In this document: positions 26,608 through 35,505 of the stretch, piece by piece
Position numbering within the stretch: position 1 is the first letter of the stretch
Layout of the letters: each line of letters opens with the position of its first letter
From: Streptomyces wuyuanensis
GTDB lineage: Bacteria; Actinomycetota; Actinomycetes; Streptomycetales; Streptomycetaceae
DNA: 64,000 bases
Assembly (NCBI RefSeq): GCF_900103455.1
Contig: NZ_FNHI01000007.1
Coordinates: forward strand, 186,001-250,000
Direction of reading: 5' to 3'
The notes under the pieces: model-generated
What the model saw: the letters and a program-made list of their open reading frames with translations, nothing else
Databases searched by the model: none
What the model was told of the DNA's origin: nothing
Program-made: the position numbers and the translations under genes

Positions 26608-27582
26608 CTAGCGGAGCGCCGGGTTCGCGGACACCGCGTCCCGGGCCGCACGTCCCGGAACGGCGGGGATGGACTCCTGCGGGTTGTCCGTCGGGACATA
26701 GCCGAGGCGCGGCGGAGCCGTCGGGTTGAGGTCCTTGTGGACGGCGCGGGCGACCGCCTGGATGGTGGCGATGCCGTCGTTCATGGTCTTGTTGTCGTGG
26801 GTGAGCACGGTGATCTGGTAGTTGTGCGCCGTACCGGTGAAGGCACCGATCGAGTGGACGCGCCAGCCGTGCGTGGCCCGCGGGAGCCAGCCGTTCTTGA
26901 CGTGGATCTTCGCGGTGGAGGGGGCGCCGGCAGGGGTGCCCCAGCGCTGGTCCGCCACGACGGCGTTCATCAGCTGCAGCACGTAGCCGCGCGAGGCGTC
27001 GGTGAGGACGGTGTTCTTGGCCGTCAGGATCGCGAGCAGCTTCTGCTGGTCACGGGCGGTGATCTGGGTGAGCCCCCAGTACCCGTTCGCGCCGGGAACG
27101 GTCTTGGTCATGCCGGCGGCGGCGAGGAAGCCCTTGATCTTGGTCAGGCCGAGCTGACGCCAGAGTGCGCTGGTGGCGTCGTTGTCCGACTTGGTGATCA
27201 TGGCCGTGGCGCGTGACTTCTCCGTGGCGGTCAGCTGGCGGCCGGTCTTCTGCGCGTCCCAGAGCAGGGTCGCGAGGACGGTCGTCTTGACGACGCTGGC
27301 GGAGTCGAACTTCTGGTCGGGGCGGAGGATGCAGCTGGTCTTGGTCACCCGGTCGTTGACGAGCACCGCGGTCGTCGACGCACGGCCCTTGAGGGCGGCG
27401 GTGATGTCCTTGACGAGCGTGGCCGCCAGTCCGGCCTTCTGGGAGGTGCAGGCCACGGCGGGGGTGGCCGCGCCCGCCGTGCTCTGGGTGGCGCTGACGG
27501 TCACCGGCACGAGCACACCGAGAGCGGCAGCCGCGCAGAGAGCCCCACGTCTGCGGCGGCGGGGTATGGAGTGTCTCTTCAC
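26608..27582 (-). CDS. Secreted beta-lactamase-fold serine hydrolase (class A-like, no omega-loop Glu)
   Basis: A 324-residue exported protein: Arg-rich start, hydrophobic signal (ALCAAAALGVLVPVTVS) and cleavage near AGA-A. The penicillin-recognising motifs are present: SxxK as Ser96-Val-Val-Lys99, SDN at 132-134 and a KTG equivalent KNG at 229-231. The omega-loop ExxLN motif of true class A beta-lactamases is not visible at the expected place (about 160-175), so antibiotic hydrolysis is doubtful and a peptidoglycan-related or unknown hydrolase role is likelier. A C-terminal proline-rich tail of about 40 residues follows. The GTG start has only a weak ribosome site. It is divergent from the orphan Cas8c-like gene. 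Confidence 0.85.
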   Translation of the reverse strand: MKRHSIPRRRRRGALCAAAALGVLVPVTVSATQSTAGAATPAVACTSQKAGLAATLVKDITAALKGRASTTAVLVNDRVTKTSCILRPDQKFDSASVVKTTVLATLLWDAQKTGRQLTATEKSRATAMITKSDNDATSALWRQLGLTKIKGFLAAAGMTKTVPGANGYWGLTQITARDQQKLLAILTAKNTVLTDASRGYVLQLMNAVVADQRWGTPAGAPSTAKIHVKNGWLPRATHGWRVHSIGAFTGTAHNYQITVLTHDNKTMNDGIATIQAVARAVHKDLNPTAPPRLGYVPTDNPQESIPAVPGRAARDAVSANPALR

Positions 27583-27748
27583 GACTCACATGACTCAGCA
27601 GGCTGCGAAAGGTTGTACGGAGGGCGGTGGCCGGGGCCGGGAACACGGACCGATGCCGTCGGTCGGCGCGCGCGGGCGTTCGCCGGATCCGGGCCCTGGG
27701 TAGCCATGAGCGGTGTCCGCCGGCCGGACCGGCGGGAAAGGGGAGACG

Positions 27749-28138
27749 GTGTCCGACGAGAACGACAAGGAGAACGAGAGCCCGGCCTACCGGAGCGGGC
27801 GGCTGTGGGGGGCGCTGCACACCTTGCGGGTCCTCGGGGGCGTCCCCATGAAAGGGAAGCTCGCCCATGACTCCCGGCTCCGTATGGCGGAGCGGCAGCC
27901 CGGCCTCCACATACCGAGGCAGCTGAACAAGGCGACGAAGCACCTGGTCGCGGCCCGGCGGCGGGGCGCCCGGCACGGGAAGGCGGCGGACGAGGTGCTG
28001 AAGGCGGTCCTGGAGTCCATACCGGGCGACGGCGGGTTCCCCCAGACCTACGACGCGGCCCAGCGGAAGGAGTTCCGCGACGGCTTCAGGGCGCAGAAGG
28101 GCACGTACGCGGCGGCGTACCGGGCGCTCCTGCGGTGA
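27749..28138 (+). CDS. Orphan small protein resembling the C-terminal part of Cas8c/Csd1
   Basis: A 129-residue basic protein. GTG start after GGGGAG. It begins with an acidic stretch, then SPAYRSGRLWGALHTL, close to the NPAYRLGRLFAVLE segment that opens the C-terminal small-subunit-like region of type I-C Cas8c (Csd1), as I remember it from Desulfovibrio. The match continues: a positively charged stretch of about 30 residues, LHIPRQLNKATKHLVAA (compare VFPRLLRTYQHHLAKL), and near the end GGFPQTYDAAQRKEFRDGF (compare GFPAHLNLDQQGLFAIGY). Length and position fit the region that type I-C systems translate separately as Cas11c. There is no cas gene and no CRISPR array in the window. Function unknown; the similarity is from memory and needs a profile search. 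Confidence 0.6.
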   Translation: MSDENDKENESPAYRSGRLWGALHTLRVLGGVPMKGKLAHDSRLRMAERQPGLHIPRQLNKATKHLVAARRRGARHGKAADEVLKAVLESIPGDGGFPQTYDAAQRKEFRDGFRAQKGTYAAAYRALLR

Positions 28139-28191
28139 CCGGTGCGCCGCCGCGCCGTTCTGCGGCCGCGGCCTGGAGCGCGCCGCGCCTC

Positions 28192-28219
28192 CTACAGGTG
28201 CGTCGCTACAGGTGCGTCG
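28192..28219. repeat. 14-bp tandem duplication at the stop codon of the ThDP gene
   Basis: CTACAGGTGCGTCG is repeated exactly at 28192-28205 and 28206-28219. On the minus strand each copy reads CGACGCACCTGTAG, i.e. the last codons ACG-CAC-CTG and the TAG stop of the ThDP gene. The downstream copy is therefore a duplicate of the gene's 3' end placed right after the true stop. Confidence 0.8.
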
Positions 28220-29888
28220 GCGCGAACATCCTGAGCACCGCGGGCAGCACGACGACCGAGGGGCCGGGCTGTGCGAGGGCCTTGGCGAGGTCCTCGCGGA
28301 GCGACTCCGTGGTGGTGCGCACGGCCGGGACGCCGAAGGACTCGGCGAGCGCGACGAAGTCCGGGCGGGACAGTTCGGTCGCGGTCGCCTCGCCGAAGGC
28401 GTCCGTCATGTACTCGCGCAGGATGCCGTAGCCGCCGTCGTCGACGATCAGCCAGGTCACGGGCAGCTCGTACTGCTTCGCGGAAGCCAGCTCCGCGATC
28501 GAGTACATCGCGCCGCCGTCGCCGGAGACCGCGAGCACCGGCCGGGTGCGGTCGGCGGCGGCCGCGCCGAGCGCGGCGGGGAAGCCGTAGCCGAGTCCGC
28601 CCGCGCCCTGCGCCGAGTGCATGGTGTTCGGCCGGCGGGCGTCGAAGGCCGACCAGGCCCAGTAGGCCAGGATCGTCATGTCCCAGAAGCTCGGGGAGTC
28701 GTCCGGCAGGGCGTCGCGGACCGCGGCGAGCACCTCCTGCTCCAGCGTGAGCTCCTGGCCGGCGATCCGCTCCCGGACCTTCGCCAGCAGTGCGGAGACC
28801 CGCTCGGCGGCCGACGGGTCGCGGCGGTCCTCCACCGTCTCCAGCAGCGCGGTGAGCGCGATACGGGCGTCGGCGTGGATGCCGAGTCCGGCGTGGTTGG
28901 ACTCCAGCTTGCCGAGGTCGGCCTCGATCTGGATCACCCGGCCGCGGGGCGCGAACGTGTGGTAGTTCGAGGACAGTTCGCCCAGGCCGGAGCCGACGAC
29001 GAGCAGGACGTCGGCGTCCTCCAGGAAGTCGGTGGTGTGCCGGTCCTCCAGCCAGGACTGCATCGACAGCGGGTGCTCCCACGGGAAGGCCCCCTTGCCG
29101 CCGAAGGTGGTCACGACGGGGGCGTCCAGCTTCTCGGCGAGGGCGAGCAGCTTGCCGGAGGCGTCGGAGCGCACCACACCGCCGCCCGCGATGATCGCGG
29201 GGCGCTCGGCGTTCTGGAGCAGGTGCGCGGCGACGGCGGTGAGTTCCGGGCGGGGCACGAGGTCGTGCGGGGTGGCGTCCAGGGCCGTCACGACCGGCAG
29301 GGCCGTCCCGGCGAGCAGCACGTCCTGGGGGATCTCCACCCAGACCGGCCCGTGCGGGGCGGTCAGCGCGGACTCCCAGGCGGCGGCGATCGCGGAGGGG
29401 ATCTGGGAGGCGGTGCGGACGGTGTGCACGGACTTCACGACGTCCCGGAACGAGGCCTTCTGGTCGCGCAGCTCGTGCAGATAGCCGTGGCGGCCGCCGC
29501 CGATGCCCGGGCTCGGCACCTGGCTGGAGATCGCCAGGACCGGGGCGCTGGCCGCGGCGGCCTCCTGGAGCGCGGCGAGCGAGGTGAGCGCGCCGGGGCC
29601 GGTGGAGAGCAGCAGCGGGGTGGCCTGTCCGGTGATCCGGCCGTGGGCGTCGGCGGCGAAGCCCGCGTTGTTCTCCACGCGCAGCCCGACGTACTCCAGG
29701 TCGGAGCGGCGCAGCGCGTCGAACATGCCGAGGGCGTGCTGGCCCGGCAGACCGAACACCGTGGTGGCGCCCAGCCCGGCCAGGGCCTCGACGACGAGGT
29801 CCCCGCCGTTGCGGCCGGCCGGCGGGTTGAGCGCGGCGGCCACCTGCCGCGCCGTGGGGCGCAGCACGAGGTCGTGGTCGTGGGTCAC
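28206..29888 (-). CDS. Thiamine-diphosphate-dependent enzyme (acetolactate synthase-like)
   Basis: A 560-residue ThDP enzyme with the three-domain fold of the acetolactate synthase/decarboxylase group. Residues about 28-190 hold the Pyr domain with the catalytic Glu72 ([15 protein letters not shown]); about 215-350 is the central domain ([13 protein letters not shown]); about 380-545 is the PP domain with the metal motif starting at [18 protein letters not shown] and ending in VDDGGYG, where the usual Asn-Asn is Asp-Gly. The GTG start overlaps the agmatinase stop as GTGA (29888-29885). Coupling to an agmatinase and a symporter argues that it handles a keto acid from guanidino-compound degradation, not branched-chain synthesis. 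The reaction is not known to me. Confidence 0.88.
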   Translation of the reverse strand: MTHDHDLVLRPTARQVAAALNPPAGRNGGDLVVEALAGLGATTVFGLPGQHALGMFDALRRSDLEYVGLRVENNAGFAADAHGRITGQATPLLLSTGPGALTSLAALQEAAAASAPVLAISSQVPSPGIGGGRHGYLHELRDQKASFRDVVKSVHTVRTASQIPSAIAAAWESALTAPHGPVWVEIPQDVLLAGTALPVVTALDATPHDLVPRPELTAVAAHLLQNAERPAIIAGGGVVRSDASGKLLALAEKLDAPVVTTFGGKGAFPWEHPLSMQSWLEDRHTTDFLEDADVLLVVGSGLGELSSNYHTFAPRGRVIQIEADLGKLESNHAGLGIHADARIALTALLETVEDRRDPSAAERVSALLAKVRERIAGQELTLEQEVLAAVRDALPDDSPSFWDMTILAYWAWSAFDARRPNTMHSAQGAGGLGYGFPAALGAAAADRTRPVLAVSGDGGAMYSIAELASAKQYELPVTWLIVDDGGYGILREYMTDAFGEATATELSRPDFVALAESFGVPAVRTTTESLREDLAKALAQPGPSVVVLPAVLRMFAPTHL

Positions 29889-30856
29889 TTGTCGTTCCTC
29901 GACGCGGCGATCTGGCGGGCCATGATCGTGGTGAGCTCGTACGCGGTGTGGGAGGCCGCGACGGAGGTGATCTCGGCGTGGTCGTAGGCGGGGGCGACCT
30001 CGACGACGTCGGCGGAGACCAGGTTGCAGGAGGCGAGCCCGCGCAGGATCTCCAGCAGTTCGCGCGAGGTCATGCCGCCCGCCTCGGGGGTGCCGGTGCC
30101 GGGGGCGTGGGCGGGGTCGAGGCAGTCGATGTCGATGGAGATGTAGAGGGGGCGGTCGCCGATGCGCTGGCGCAGCTGGTCGGCGACCTCGTCGGCGCCG
30201 CGGCGGTAGACGTCGGAGGAGGTGACGATGCCGAAGCCCATCTTCTCGTCGTCGGTCAGGTCCTGCTTGCCGTAGAGCGGGCCGCGGATGCCGACGTGGG
30301 AGAGGGCCTCGGTGTCGAGGATGCCCTCCTCGACGGCGCGGCGGAACGGGGTGCCGTGGGTGTACTCGGCACCGAAGTAGGTGTCCCAGGTGTCCAGGTG
30401 GGCGTCGAAGTGCAGCAGCGCCACGGGGCCGTGCTTCCTGGCCACCGAGCGCAGCAGCGGCAGCGCGATGGTGTGGTCACCGCCGAGGGTCATCATGCGG
30501 GCGCCGGTGCCGAGGATGTCGTCGGCGGCGGCCTCGATGGTCTCGACGGCCTCGTTGATGTTGAACGGGTTGGCGGCGATGTCGCCCGCGTCCGCCACCT
30601 GGGCGAGCGCGAAGGGCGAGGCGTCCTGGGCCGGGTTGTACGGCCGCAGGAGCCTCGACGCCTCGCGGATCGCGTTGCCGCCGAAGCGGGCGCCGGGACG
30701 GTACGACACCCCGGCGTCGAAGGGCACGCCGACGACGGCGACATCGGTGCTGCCGACCTCGTCGAGCCGGGGCAGCCGGGCGAACGTCGCGGGTCCGGCG
30801 TACCGCGGGATGCGGGACGAGTCGATGGGGCCGCGCGGCGTCTCGTTGCTGCTCAT
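29885..30856 (-). CDS. speB: Agmatinase/guanidinobutyrase family ureohydrolase
   Basis: A 323-residue arginase-fold enzyme that hydrolyses a guanidino compound (agmatine, guanidinobutyrate or similar) to the amine and urea. The binuclear Mn ligands are all present: [15 protein letters not shown] and [19 protein letters not shown]. The rest matches the agmatinase subfamily in length. I chose the ATG at 30856, 7 nt after AGAGG; a second ATG 6 nt upstream lies too close to that site. It is 69 bp downstream of the sodium symporter and overlaps the ThDP gene, giving a probable three-gene uptake and breakdown operon. The exact guanidino substrate cannot be told from sequence alone. Confidence 0.92.
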   Translation of the reverse strand: MSSNETPRGPIDSSRIPRYAGPATFARLPRLDEVGSTDVAVVGVPFDAGVSYRPGARFGGNAIREASRLLRPYNPAQDASPFALAQVADAGDIAANPFNINEAVETIEAAADDILGTGARMMTLGGDHTIALPLLRSVARKHGPVALLHFDAHLDTWDTYFGAEYTHGTPFRRAVEEGILDTEALSHVGIRGPLYGKQDLTDDEKMGFGIVTSSDVYRRGADEVADQLRQRIGDRPLYISIDIDCLDPAHAPGTGTPEAGGMTSRELLEILRGLASCNLVSADVVEVAPAYDHAEITSVAASHTAYELTTIMARQIAASRNDK

Positions 30857-30925
30857 GACCATGCCTCTTCTTCCTGCGCTTTTCTGCTTATCCGTCGGTT
30901 TGCAGTCGTTTGACTGTAACGGGGT

Positions 30926-32404
30926 TCACGGGGTGGCCGGGACCGACTCCTGCGCGGTCCGCTGCTCGGCCTCGGGGTCGCGGCCCGCGAGGCGCTCGCG
31001 CCAGTTGGCCAGGATCGCCTCGTCGGTGGGCCTGGTGGCCAGCGAGACGACGACGTAGGTGACGAGGGAGGCGAGCAGGCCGTAGTAGATGGGCTCGTTG
31101 GCGAGGATGCCGAACTTCCACATCAGGGTGATGACGGCCACGCCGCCGACGACGACGGAGGAGAGGGCGCCGTACACCGTGCCGCGCCTCCACAGCAGCC
31201 CGCCGAGGATCGGCACCAGCAGACCGCCGACGAGCAGGTTGTAGGCGACCGTCAGGGCCTCGACCACGTTGTTGAGGGCGATGGCGATGCCGATCACGGC
31301 TATGCCCATGACCAGGATGAACATCCGGTTGCCCTTGACCTCGTCGTGCGCCTCGCCGTCCGCCCGCCGTGTCACGGCGCCGCGCAGCCGCTGCCAGATG
31401 TCGTTGTTGGCGACGGTCGCACAGGCGATCAGGGCGCCGGAGGAGGTGGACATCACGGCGGCGAGGGCGGCGGCCAGGACCAGGCCGCGCACACCCAGCG
31501 GGAGTTCGTCCTTGACGATGGTGGCGAAGGCGTCGTCGGCGTTGGCGAGGTTCGGGTAGAGCACCTTGGCCGCGGTGCCGATGACGGCGCCGGCGAGGGC
31601 GTAGGCGAGACAGTACGTACCGGCCACCGTGCCGCCCCAGCGGGCGACCTTGTCGTCGCGGGCGGTGAAGACGCGCTGCCAGATGTCCTGGCCGATGAGC
31701 ATGCCGAACGTGTAGATGAGCACGTAGGTGAAGATCGTCTCGCCGCCGATGCCGAACGGCGCGAAGTACTCGGTGGGCAGCTGGGCCTTCATCTCGGCGA
31801 AGCCGCCGGCCTTGACGACGGCGATGGGCAGCAACAGGAGCAGCACGCCGATCGTCTTGACGACGAACTGCACCATGTCGGTGAGGGTGATCGACCACAT
31901 GCCGCCGAGCGTGGAGTATGCGACGACGATCGAGCCGCCGAGGATGATCGCGACGGTCCGGTTCATGTCGAAGAGGACGTCGAAGATCGTGGCGTAGGCG
32001 ATGGTCGAGGTGACCGCGAGCATCAGCGTGTAGGCCCACATCACCACACCGGTGATGAGTCCGGCCCGGCCGCCGTAGCGCAGGTCGAGCATCTCGGAGA
32101 CGGTGTAGACCTTCAGCCGGGCGATGCGGGCGGAGAAGAAGATCGACAGGGCCAGGAGCCCGAGCCCGATGGTGAAGACCATCCAGGCCCCGGAGAGGCC
32201 GTACTTGTAGCCGAGGCCCACACCGCCGATGGTGGAGGCGCCGCCGAGCACGATCGCGGCCATGGTGCCGGAGTACATCGAGGGGCCGAGCCTGCGCCCT
32301 GCCACCAGGAACTCGCTCTTGGACTTGGCGCGGCGCATGCCCCACCAGCCCATGGCCAGCATGCCGGCCAGATAGACGACGATCACTGCGTAGTCGACGG
32401 CCAT
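30926..32404 (-). CDS. Sodium:solute symporter (SSS family)
   Basis: A 492-residue membrane protein with about 13 hydrophobic helices and the SSS signatures: SEFLVAGRRLGP after helix 1, MAAIVLGGASTIGGVGLGYK, and AAALAAVMSTSSGALIACATV in helix 8-9 (sodium-site Ser/Thr). It imports a small polar solute together with sodium across the cytoplasmic membrane. The ATG at 32404 is preceded by AAGGAGGG; the frame is open 21 nt further but without a ribosome site. First gene of an operon with agmatinase and ThDP enzyme, divergent from a PucR regulator, so the solute is probably a guanidino compound or a polyamine precursor. Confidence 0.92.
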   Translation of the reverse strand: MAVDYAVIVVYLAGMLAMGWWGMRRAKSKSEFLVAGRRLGPSMYSGTMAAIVLGGASTIGGVGLGYKYGLSGAWMVFTIGLGLLALSIFFSARIARLKVYTVSEMLDLRYGGRAGLITGVVMWAYTLMLAVTSTIAYATIFDVLFDMNRTVAIILGGSIVVAYSTLGGMWSITLTDMVQFVVKTIGVLLLLLPIAVVKAGGFAEMKAQLPTEYFAPFGIGGETIFTYVLIYTFGMLIGQDIWQRVFTARDDKVARWGGTVAGTYCLAYALAGAVIGTAAKVLYPNLANADDAFATIVKDELPLGVRGLVLAAALAAVMSTSSGALIACATVANNDIWQRLRGAVTRRADGEAHDEVKGNRMFILVMGIAVIGIAIALNNVVEALTVAYNLLVGGLLVPILGGLLWRRGTVYGALSSVVVGGVAVITLMWKFGILANEPIYYGLLASLVTYVVVSLATRPTDEAILANWRERLAGRDPEAEQRTAQESVPATP

Positions 32405-32587
32405 GGGGCCCTCCTTCGCTTTCACCTCGGTGGCGTGTCGTGCAGAAGTTCAAGGGGGACGCAGCGGCTCCTGCGCGGGGACATCCGCCCGCGGCCGCTG
32501 GACGACTCGACGATAGGTGGCTGAAAAGCGACGATGAAGTGTACGTTTCCTCCATTCCCGAAGACGATCAAGGATGGAACGTCCACC

Positions 32588-34147
32588 ATGCCGGACTCCA
32601 CCGCTCCCCAGGGCGCCCCTTCGGCCCCGCCCACCCCGCCCGTCCCGCTGACCGCACTGCTGGCCCGGGAGGATCTCGGGCTGCGGCTGGTCGCGGGCGT
32701 CCCCGAGTCCGGGGGCGCCGAGGGCGTCCGGATCCAGTGGGTGCACACCTCGGAGATGGCCGACCCGTACCCCTACCTCCTGGGCGGCGAGCTGCTGCTG
32801 ACCGCGGGCGTCCTGCTGAAGGACCCGGAGATGTACGCCGCGCGGGTCGTCGAGGCCGGCGGCGCGGCGATCGGCTTCGGGGTGGCGCCGGTGTACGACA
32901 CCGTCCCGGACGCGCTCGTCGCGGCGTGCGAGCGCCGTGGGCTGCCGCTGCTCGAGGTGCCGCCGCAGACCCCGTTCACCGCGATCGCCCGCGCCGTCTG
33001 GGGGCTGATGGCCCAGGCCCGGCTCCGGGAGGTGCGCCGGGTCAGCGAGGCCCAGCAGGGCCTGGCGAACGCGGCGGCCCGCCCCGACCCGGTGCCGGCG
33101 GTACTGCAGCAGCTCGCCTCCCGCCTCGGCGGCTGGGCGGTGCTGCTGGCTCCGGACGGCTCGGCCCTGCACGTGGCCGGCCGGGCGCCGTCCCGCGAGG
33201 CGCGCGAGGCACTGGGGCGGCTGGCGCGCGTGGTGAGCCCGGAGCCCGATGACGACGAGCCCGCCGACGACACGGCCGCTCCCCCTTCACGGGCCGCCGG
33301 CGCCCAGGCGGAGCCGGGCGCCCCGGCGGGAACCACACGCCGGCCGCCATCGTCGGCGACCGACACCGTCGGGGAGGCGCACCTCGCGGCCTACGCCCTC
33401 GGCGGCGGCCAGGGTCTGGTCCTCGGAGTCGCCGCCGAGGGGCGCGAACCGGGAGGGCACACGATCGCCGGGGTCGCCGTCGTCCTGCTGTCCCTGCTCA
33501 CCGCGCCGCACCAGGGAGCCGACGCGAGCGGGCGGACCGCCGCGCTGGTACGGCTGCTGCTGGGCGGTACGCCCGCGGAGGTGGTCCGCGACCTGGGCCC
33601 CGGTCCCTGGACGGTGGTGCACGGGACGCGACCGGGGCAGCCGGACCGGATCGCGGCCTCCGCCCTCGGCGCGGCCCTGGGCAGCACGCTGGTGGACACG
33701 GACGGGGAGACGGTACGGATCCTGCTCTCCGGCGACCGGCGCATCGAGCCCCAGCCGGGCTGGACCCTGGGCGTGAGCGCCCCGGCCACGGCGGCGGAGC
33801 TGGGCACCGCCGACGCCGCCGCCGCCCGCGCCCTGCGCCGTGCGGAGGCGACCCGGGTCCCGCTCGCCCGCCAGCGAGACGCGGGCCTCGGCGAACTGGT
33901 CGCGCCCGACGAGGCCGCCGTCCACGCCCGCACCCTGCTCGCGCCGGTCGCGGACTCCCCCGCGCTCGCCGAGACCCTGCGGGTCTGGCTCTCGCTCCAC
34001 GGCAGCTGGGACCGCACGGCGGTGGCCCTGGGCGTCCACCGCAACACGGTCCGCCAGCGCATCGCGCGATGCGCTGCGCTGCTGGGCGTCGACCTGGACG
34101 ACGCGGACGTACGGATGGAGCTGTGGTTCGCGCTGCGGTACGTGTGA
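32588..34147 (+). CDS. PucR-family transcriptional regulator
   Basis: A 519-residue regulator. Residues about 20-150 are the PucR N-terminal domain (LLAREDLGLRLVAG, then DPYPYLLGGELLLTAGVLL), which binds purines or related ligands in known members. A GGDEF-like/CdaR central domain is much diverged, with a disordered Pro/Ala/Gly-rich loop (about 230-270). The C-terminal HTH_30 domain is clear: LHGSWDRTAVALGVHRNTV followed by RQRIARCAALLGVDLDD. It is divergent from the symporter-agmatinase-ThDP operon (183-bp gap), which it most likely activates when the substrate is present. The start is the ATG at 32588 with AAGGA 13 nt upstream; an ATG 54 nt further upstream is possible but less likely. Confidence 0.9.
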   Translation: MPDSTAPQGAPSAPPTPPVPLTALLAREDLGLRLVAGVPESGGAEGVRIQWVHTSEMADPYPYLLGGELLLTAGVLLKDPEMYAARVVEAGGAAIGFGVAPVYDTVPDALVAACERRGLPLLEVPPQTPFTAIARAVWGLMAQARLREVRRVSEAQQGLANAAARPDPVPAVLQQLASRLGGWAVLLAPDGSALHVAGRAPSREAREALGRLARVVSPEPDDDEPADDTAAPPSRAAGAQAEPGAPAGTTRRPPSSATDTVGEAHLAAYALGGGQGLVLGVAAEGREPGGHTIAGVAVVLLSLLTAPHQGADASGRTAALVRLLLGGTPAEVVRDLGPGPWTVVHGTRPGQPDRIAASALGAALGSTLVDTDGETVRILLSGDRRIEPQPGWTLGVSAPATAAELGTADAAAARALRRAEATRVPLARQRDAGLGELVAPDEAAVHARTLLAPVADSPALAETLRVWLSLHGSWDRTAVALGVHRNTVRQRIARCAALLGVDLDDADVRMELWFALRYV

Positions 34148-34270
34148 GGACCGGGCGGGTCGCGCTGCGGAACGTGCCCCGCGGTTCCGTGGGGAACCCA
34201 CGATTCTGCCGCCCCAAGGCTGTCGCTCCGCCCCAAGTCCCCTACCGCTCAGCTGTGTTGGAATTCCGGC

Positions 34271-34753
34271 ATGGCCTCTTCCGCCGACGGAACCATCACC
34301 CCGGCCCCGGACGGGACCGGCAGCCGGCTGCGCGCCGAGATCGAGGGGCTGCGGGAGGAGGCGACGCGCCAGAGGAATCTGGCCCACCGCAGGGCCGAGT
34401 TCTGGGCCAGGGCCGATATCGCACTCGGCTTCCCCGCCGCGCTGCTCGCCGGCGTCGCCGGAGCGACGGGGCTGGCCACCGCGGACGCCCGCATCCCCGC
34501 GGCGCTGCTGGCCCTCGCCTCCGCGGGATTCGCCGCGGGCGCGGGATTCCTGCGGAGCGCCACCCGCTGCCGGGCCAACAAACGCGCCCGGCACGCGTGG
34601 GCGACCGTGGAGGGCCGGGCCGCGGTGAAGCTGGCGCAGTCGCACACGACCCCCGCGGACCTGGCCGAACTGCTGGAGCACCGCCTCGCCGCCCTGTCGG
34701 CGTACGACGGCGAGGACCCCCAGCCGGGGCAGACGCCGGTCACGGCGGGCTGA
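34271..34753 (+). CDS. Two-helix membrane protein, SLATT-like
   Basis: A 160-residue protein. A charged N-terminal helix with coiled-coil character (about 18-45, RLRAEIEGLREEATRQRNLAHRR) precedes two transmembrane segments (about 52-75 and 78-98, rich in Ala and Gly), then a helical cytoplasmic part (RANKRARHAWATVEGRAAVKLAQ). This layout is that of SLATT domains, 2-TM proteins found with nucleotide-signalling anti-phage systems, but as an isolated gene without a partner SMODS or SLOG enzyme the assignment is only structural. It converges with the 34775-35095 gene with 21 bp between stops. Confidence 0.65.
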   Translation: MASSADGTITPAPDGTGSRLRAEIEGLREEATRQRNLAHRRAEFWARADIALGFPAALLAGVAGATGLATADARIPAALLALASAGFAAGAGFLRSATRCRANKRARHAWATVEGRAAVKLAQSHTTPADLAELLEHRLAALSAYDGEDPQPGQTPVTAG

Positions 34754-34774
34754 GCGCCCACCGGCCGGCGCCGG

Positions 34775-35095
34775 TCAGCCCTCGCCCGCCGGACGGGCTC
34801 CCGCGCCGGGAAGGCGCGCGCCACGGCTCCTGGCGATCCGGTGCACGTCCCGCAGCGCCTCGATCATGCGGGCGACGACGAAGCGGAGCTGGGCGTCGGT
34901 GACCCGGCGGTCGGCGAGCAGGTCGCGGGCATGGTCCAGCAGATCCGCGGCCATTCCGAGCTGCACGGCCTCGATGTCGTCCGCGAGCCGGGACACATGG
35001 CCGGCGCCGTCCCCGATGACGTAGCACGGCTTGCCACCCGCCCCGGTCCACGGCAGCAACCGGACGACGTCCTCCCCCCGACCCTCGCCCGTCAC
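34775..35095 (-). CDS. Small conserved protein of the XRE/DUF397 neighbourhood
   Basis: A 106-residue protein of unknown function. After a short flexible start it has the segment VRLLPWTGAGGKPCYVIGDG, then a long amphipathic helical region (about 45-90: RLADDIEAVQLGMAADLLDH, ARDLLADRRV, LRFVVARMIEALRDVHRIARSRG). It starts with a GTG overlapping the stop of the upstream 97-residue gene (GTGA, 35095-35092). Streptomyces commonly carry such a pair beside an XRE regulator with DUF397, which is also the arrangement here. It might be a regulatory partner; I do not know the function. Confidence 0.72.
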   Translation of the reverse strand: MTGEGRGEDVVRLLPWTGAGGKPCYVIGDGAGHVSRLADDIEAVQLGMAADLLDHARDLLADRRVTDAQLRFVVARMIEALRDVHRIARSRGARLPGAGARPAGEG

Positions 35096-35385
35096 GCCGG
35101 CACTCCCGCGCGCCCCGGGGCGGGCAGCAGGTCGACGCCGTGGACGGCGAGCCGCAGTTCCGGCCACCGTGTCTGCCGCCGCTCGTGCGCCAGGAGATAC
35201 GGCCGGACGAGAGCGGTGTCCTCGCCGCGCAGCACGGCGGTGTGCGGGCGCACCGGAGGCGCCGGGCGAGGAGCGGAGACGGCGGTCCCCGCGGGGAAGG
35301 GCGGCGGCGACGCGGTCTCCGCGTCGGGGCGCACGAGCCGCAGCAGCGACTCCAGCAGGCGGGCGAGCAGGTCGCGCACGTCCAT
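35092..35385 (-). CDS. Small conserved protein next to an XRE regulator
   Basis: A 97-residue protein. It starts with a Leu-rich amphipathic helix (MDVRDLLARLLESLLRLVRP), then a Pro/Ala-rich stretch, and ends with a block conserved in many Streptomyces proteins found beside XRE genes (TALVRPYLLAHERRQTRWPE). The ATG lies only a few bases after GGAG. The gene is divergent from the XRE gene (start 35506) and coupled to the 106-residue gene downstream. Function unknown; the context suggests a role in the same switch. Confidence 0.7.
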   Translation of the reverse strand: MDVRDLLARLLESLLRLVRPDAETASPPPFPAGTAVSAPRPAPPVRPHTAVLRGEDTALVRPYLLAHERRQTRWPELRLAVHGVDLLPAPGRAGVPA

Positions 35386-35505
35386 CAACTCCGGTGGTTC
35401 GACGAGGTGTCGCTGTGTAGCGATCCGATCACACAGTGGGACCCGCGCGGCTAGGCTGACCAGGGGGTTCGACGTGACGGATCGGCAGTCACACGGGAGT
35501 TGACG

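Noticed and set aside
26608..27582. A class A beta-lactamase resistance gene
   Set aside because: SxxK, SDN and a KNG motif are present but the omega-loop Glu is not visible, so resistance function is not supported.
27700..28250. A CRISPR array or cas operon near the Cas8c-like gene
   Set aside because: No regularly spaced repeats and no other cas-like protein were found on either strand.
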